The notes under the pieces were generated by a model that worked only from the letters and a program-made list of their open reading frames with translations, ran no database searches and was not told the origin of the DNA. A DNA stretch of 64,000 nt from Prochlorococcus sp. AG-402-K10. Its GTDB lineage: Bacteria > Cyanobacteriota > Cyanobacteriia > PCC-6307 > Cyanobiaceae. How positions within the stretch are numbered: the first letter of the stretch is position 1; each line of letters begins with the position of its first letter. The stretch covers positions 124,001-188,000 of the forward strand of contig QCIF01000001.1 of NCBI GenBank assembly GCA_003216835.1, in the 5' to 3' direction. Positions 62,020 through 64,000 of the stretch are shown piece by piece. The position numbers and the translations under genes were made by a program.

Positions 62020-62283
62020 CTAGTTTCTTTTTGCATCACTTTTCTTCATTCTTTTATATTCTTTTTGTATTTCATCTAATAAAACTTTTCTGTTTTTCAA
62101 ATAAGAGGCAGATTCCTTTTTTGACTGATTATATCTTTCTTTTTTAGTTAAATTCATCCATTTATTCAGATTACTTTTATTAAACGTTTTGATTCCTTTA
62201 TTCCTAAAAAAATTTTTATTTATATTCAATATAAAAGTTTGTTTTAAACAAAGGAAGATAGCGATTGCAAGAAAAATTATCAT
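62020..62283 (-). CDS. Unrecognised 87-aa protein with N-terminal membrane span
   Basis: MIIFLAIAIFLCLKQTFILN gives a span or signal anchor, then a long Lys/Arg/Glu helical tail (RKVLLDEIQKEYKRMKKSDA). Starts 11 nt after hisS stop, so likely co-transcribed with hisS. Confidence 0.55.
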   Translation of the reverse strand: MIIFLAIAIFLCLKQTFILNINKNFFRNKGIKTFNKSNLNKWMNLTKKERYNQSKKESASYLKNRKVLLDEIQKEYKRMKKSDAKRN

Positions 62284-62294
62284 TAAATTTTAAA

Positions 62295-63578
62295 CTATAA
62301 CTTTAAAAACAAATTATTTTTTAGCCACTTCTCAAGTTTGATATCATTCTCCACTGATATTGTCTCTTCTTTAGTTTCAAAACTATCTTTATTAAATAGC
62401 CTTATTACGAATTCATTATTAGATGCCTCTTCATCACCTAAAACAATAATACTTTTTGATTTAAGTTTATTTGCTTTTTTAAATTGCTTAGAGAAAGAAG
62501 CTCCCGTAACATCTAATTCAACTAACAAATCATACTTCCTTAATTTTCTGGATAAGTTCATTGCTAATAATTCGGCATTTAAACCTTTATTAACAATATA
62601 AATATCAGTTTGCCTTTCAGCTTCTAGCTCCTTTCCTGCTAAAAGAATTAATCTTTCTAATCCAATAGCAAAACCAATTGCTGGGGTCTCTTTACCTCCC
62701 ATTTGCTTTATTAAATTATCATATCTTCCTCCTCCGCATACTGTAGCTTGCGATCCTAGTGATCCGCTTGTAATTTCGAATGCTGTATGGGTGTAATAAT
62801 CCAAACCTCTAACTAGATTAAAATTCTCGATATAAGGTATTTTGAGAAATTTTAATTGTTTTTTTAAAATTAAATATCTTTCAAGACTTTTTTCGGACAA
62901 AAAATCAAATAACCTTGGGGCGTTTTCTAGAATTTCTTTTGTTTTAACATTCTTAGAATCTAAAATCCTTAAAGGATTTTTATTTATTCTCTTCTGAGAA
63001 TCTTCATCTAAAGAGTCTTTATTCATTTCTAACCACTCTAAAAATGACTTTTGAAAATTTAATCTATCATTCAGATCACCCAAGGTATTAATCTCAAGAT
63101 TAAGCTCTTTTATTCCTAATTTCCCTAATATGTCCCAAGCTAAAGCAATAATTTCTATATCACTTCTTACAGCTTCATAGCCAACAAACTCAACACCTAA
63201 CTGATGAAACTGCCTCTGCCTGCCAGCTTGAGGTCTCTCATATCTAAACATGGGGCCCATGTACCAAAGCTTCTGAAGAGGTTTCGATAAGATTCCATTT
63301 TGTATTAAAGCCCTAGCGACTGAAGCCGTGCCTTCCGGTCTTAGAGTGCAGGACCTTTCTCCTCTATCTAAAAATGTGTACATTTCTTTACTGACAACAT
63401 CTGTTCCTTCCCCTATACCCCTTATGAACAATTCAGTCATTTCCAATATTGGTGTTCTTATTTCTTTTATGGAGGCCCTAGAAAGCTGATCAATTAAAAT
63501 TTTCTCAACATTTTGCCACTTTATTAATTGATCAGGGAAGAGGTCTACTGTTCCTCTAAGATTTTTAAAGTTATTCAA
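62295..63578 (-). CDS. hisS: Histidyl-tRNA synthetase
   Basis: 427 aa class II synthetase. MNNFKNLRGTVDLFPDQLIK, motif 2 CTLRPEGTASVARALIQNG with KLWYMGPMFRYERPQAGRQRQFHQLG, histidine-specific VRGLDYYTHTAFEI, motif 3 GFAIGLERLILL. C-terminal anticodon-binding domain from about residue 325. Essential core gene. Confidence 0.97.
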   Translation of the reverse strand: MNNFKNLRGTVDLFPDQLIKWQNVEKILIDQLSRASIKEIRTPILEMTELFIRGIGEGTDVVSKEMYTFLDRGERSCTLRPEGTASVARALIQNGILSKPLQKLWYMGPMFRYERPQAGRQRQFHQLGVEFVGYEAVRSDIEIIALAWDILGKLGIKELNLEINTLGDLNDRLNFQKSFLEWLEMNKDSLDEDSQKRINKNPLRILDSKNVKTKEILENAPRLFDFLSEKSLERYLILKKQLKFLKIPYIENFNLVRGLDYYTHTAFEITSGSLGSQATVCGGGRYDNLIKQMGGKETPAIGFAIGLERLILLAGKELEAERQTDIYIVNKGLNAELLAMNLSRKLRKYDLLVELDVTGASFSKQFKKANKLKSKSIIVLGDEEASNNEFVIRLFNKDSFETKEETISVENDIKLEKWLKNNLFLKL

Positions 63579-63765
63579 AGTTCTAATAAATAATTCAGAA
63601 TTTTTAATTTACATAGCAATTAAATTTTGCCTAGATATATTTTCTGATAATTTATAATTTAACATTTGTTCAAATTAATGGAACTTAATTAAAATAAAGA
63701 AGAGAAAAATTTGGGGCCACGTAGAATTAAATAAAGATATTTAAAGTTAAGAAATTGTTGAAAGG

Positions 63766-64000
63766 TTAATTTAAAATCTTAACTTTAAACTCAAGCTTAT
63801 CTGCCTCTTCAGCAGTTAATTTTTTTGACCAGGCTCCTTCTACAGGAGTATTCCATCGAAATCCAGCATTCTTAGCTAAATTCCTTTCTTCATAACTAAC
63901 CAGTGCTTTGTAAAGAAACCTAGGTTCAGTAGCTTTAAGAAGAAGTTCCTCTAAATTATCGCATTTTTTGAAAACCTCTGAAATATAAAAGCAATCAGAC
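63766..64000 (-). CDS. C-terminal part of an exonuclease-like protein (cut by window edge)
   Basis: 78 codons visible. RFLYKALVSYEERNLAKNAG then FRWNTPVEGAWSKKLTAEEA is the small C-terminal domain found after DnaQ-like 3'-5' exonuclease domains in marine cyanobacteria (Y-x-A-x-VSY-x2-R-x-LAK-x-AGFRW). The catalytic domain lies beyond the window. Start not visible. Confidence 0.55.
   Translation of the reverse strand, partial: SDCFYISEVFKKCDNLEELLLKATEPRFLYKALVSYEERNLAKNAGFRWNTPVEGAWSKKLTAEEADKLEFKVKILN

Overview
This window reads as a high-light-adapted Prochlorococcus chromosome, or a very close picocyanobacterial relative. The evidence is extreme AT richness, very short genes, a Pcb chlorophyll a/b antenna gene, a high-light-inducible (Hli) protein, marine-picocyanobacterial small families (DUF1651, DUF2839, DUF2811, DUF3764, TIGR02450) and a compact urea transporter/urease cluster.

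Layout. 1-2742: a polar amino-acid ABC transporter (permeases and binding lipoprotein, minus strand). 2.8-21.3 kb: an accessory island of about forty mostly unrecognised micro-genes (26-160 aa), many single-membrane-span, with several dispersed paralogue pairs, decayed copies, one rRNA pseudouridine synthase (RluF type), two cupins, one hli, a tRNA-Pro 3' fragment and an NAD-dependent DNA ligase remnant. Several of these genes share one promoter-like cassette (TTGACA, then GTCGATCTAA in the spacer, then a -10 and a pyrimidine-rich leader). 21.3-33.0 kb: a 41-nt copy of the 5' half of tRNA-Ser, then urtEDCBA and ureGFE on the minus strand and ureDABC on the plus strand, ending at the intact tRNA-Ser(UGA). 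33.0-37.9 kb: a second accessory stretch with a scarred tRNA-Ser 3' end, duplicated short repeats, a GIY-YIG-like membrane protein, a TM2 protein, a Tic20-like protein, GloA, and a ribbon-helix-helix/GIY-YIG-like pair. 38-64 kb: mostly conserved metabolic genes: GMC oxidoreductase, CbiX-type chelatase, SulP transporter, metA/metY, StpA-like phosphatase, ArsS-like radical SAM protein, Fur-family regulator, MscS, a lycopene cyclase, a second GIY-YIG membrane protein, a GltS-type carrier, pcb, hisS, and the end of an exonuclease-like gene.

How it fits together. The central block is a complete urea-use module: UrtABCDE imports urea, UreABC hydrolyses it, and UreDEFG loads nickel. Two near-identical NtcA-like boxes precede urtA, which suggests nitrogen control. 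The block is bounded on the left by a displaced 5' half of tRNA-Ser and on the right by the intact gene. That is what integration of an element at the anticodon arm would leave, so the urea cluster may be cargo of a tRNA-targeted element. No integrase is visible.

All identifications come from reading the protein and DNA sequence. No database search was run. Start codons were revised where a Shine-Dalgarno or gene overlap argued for it.
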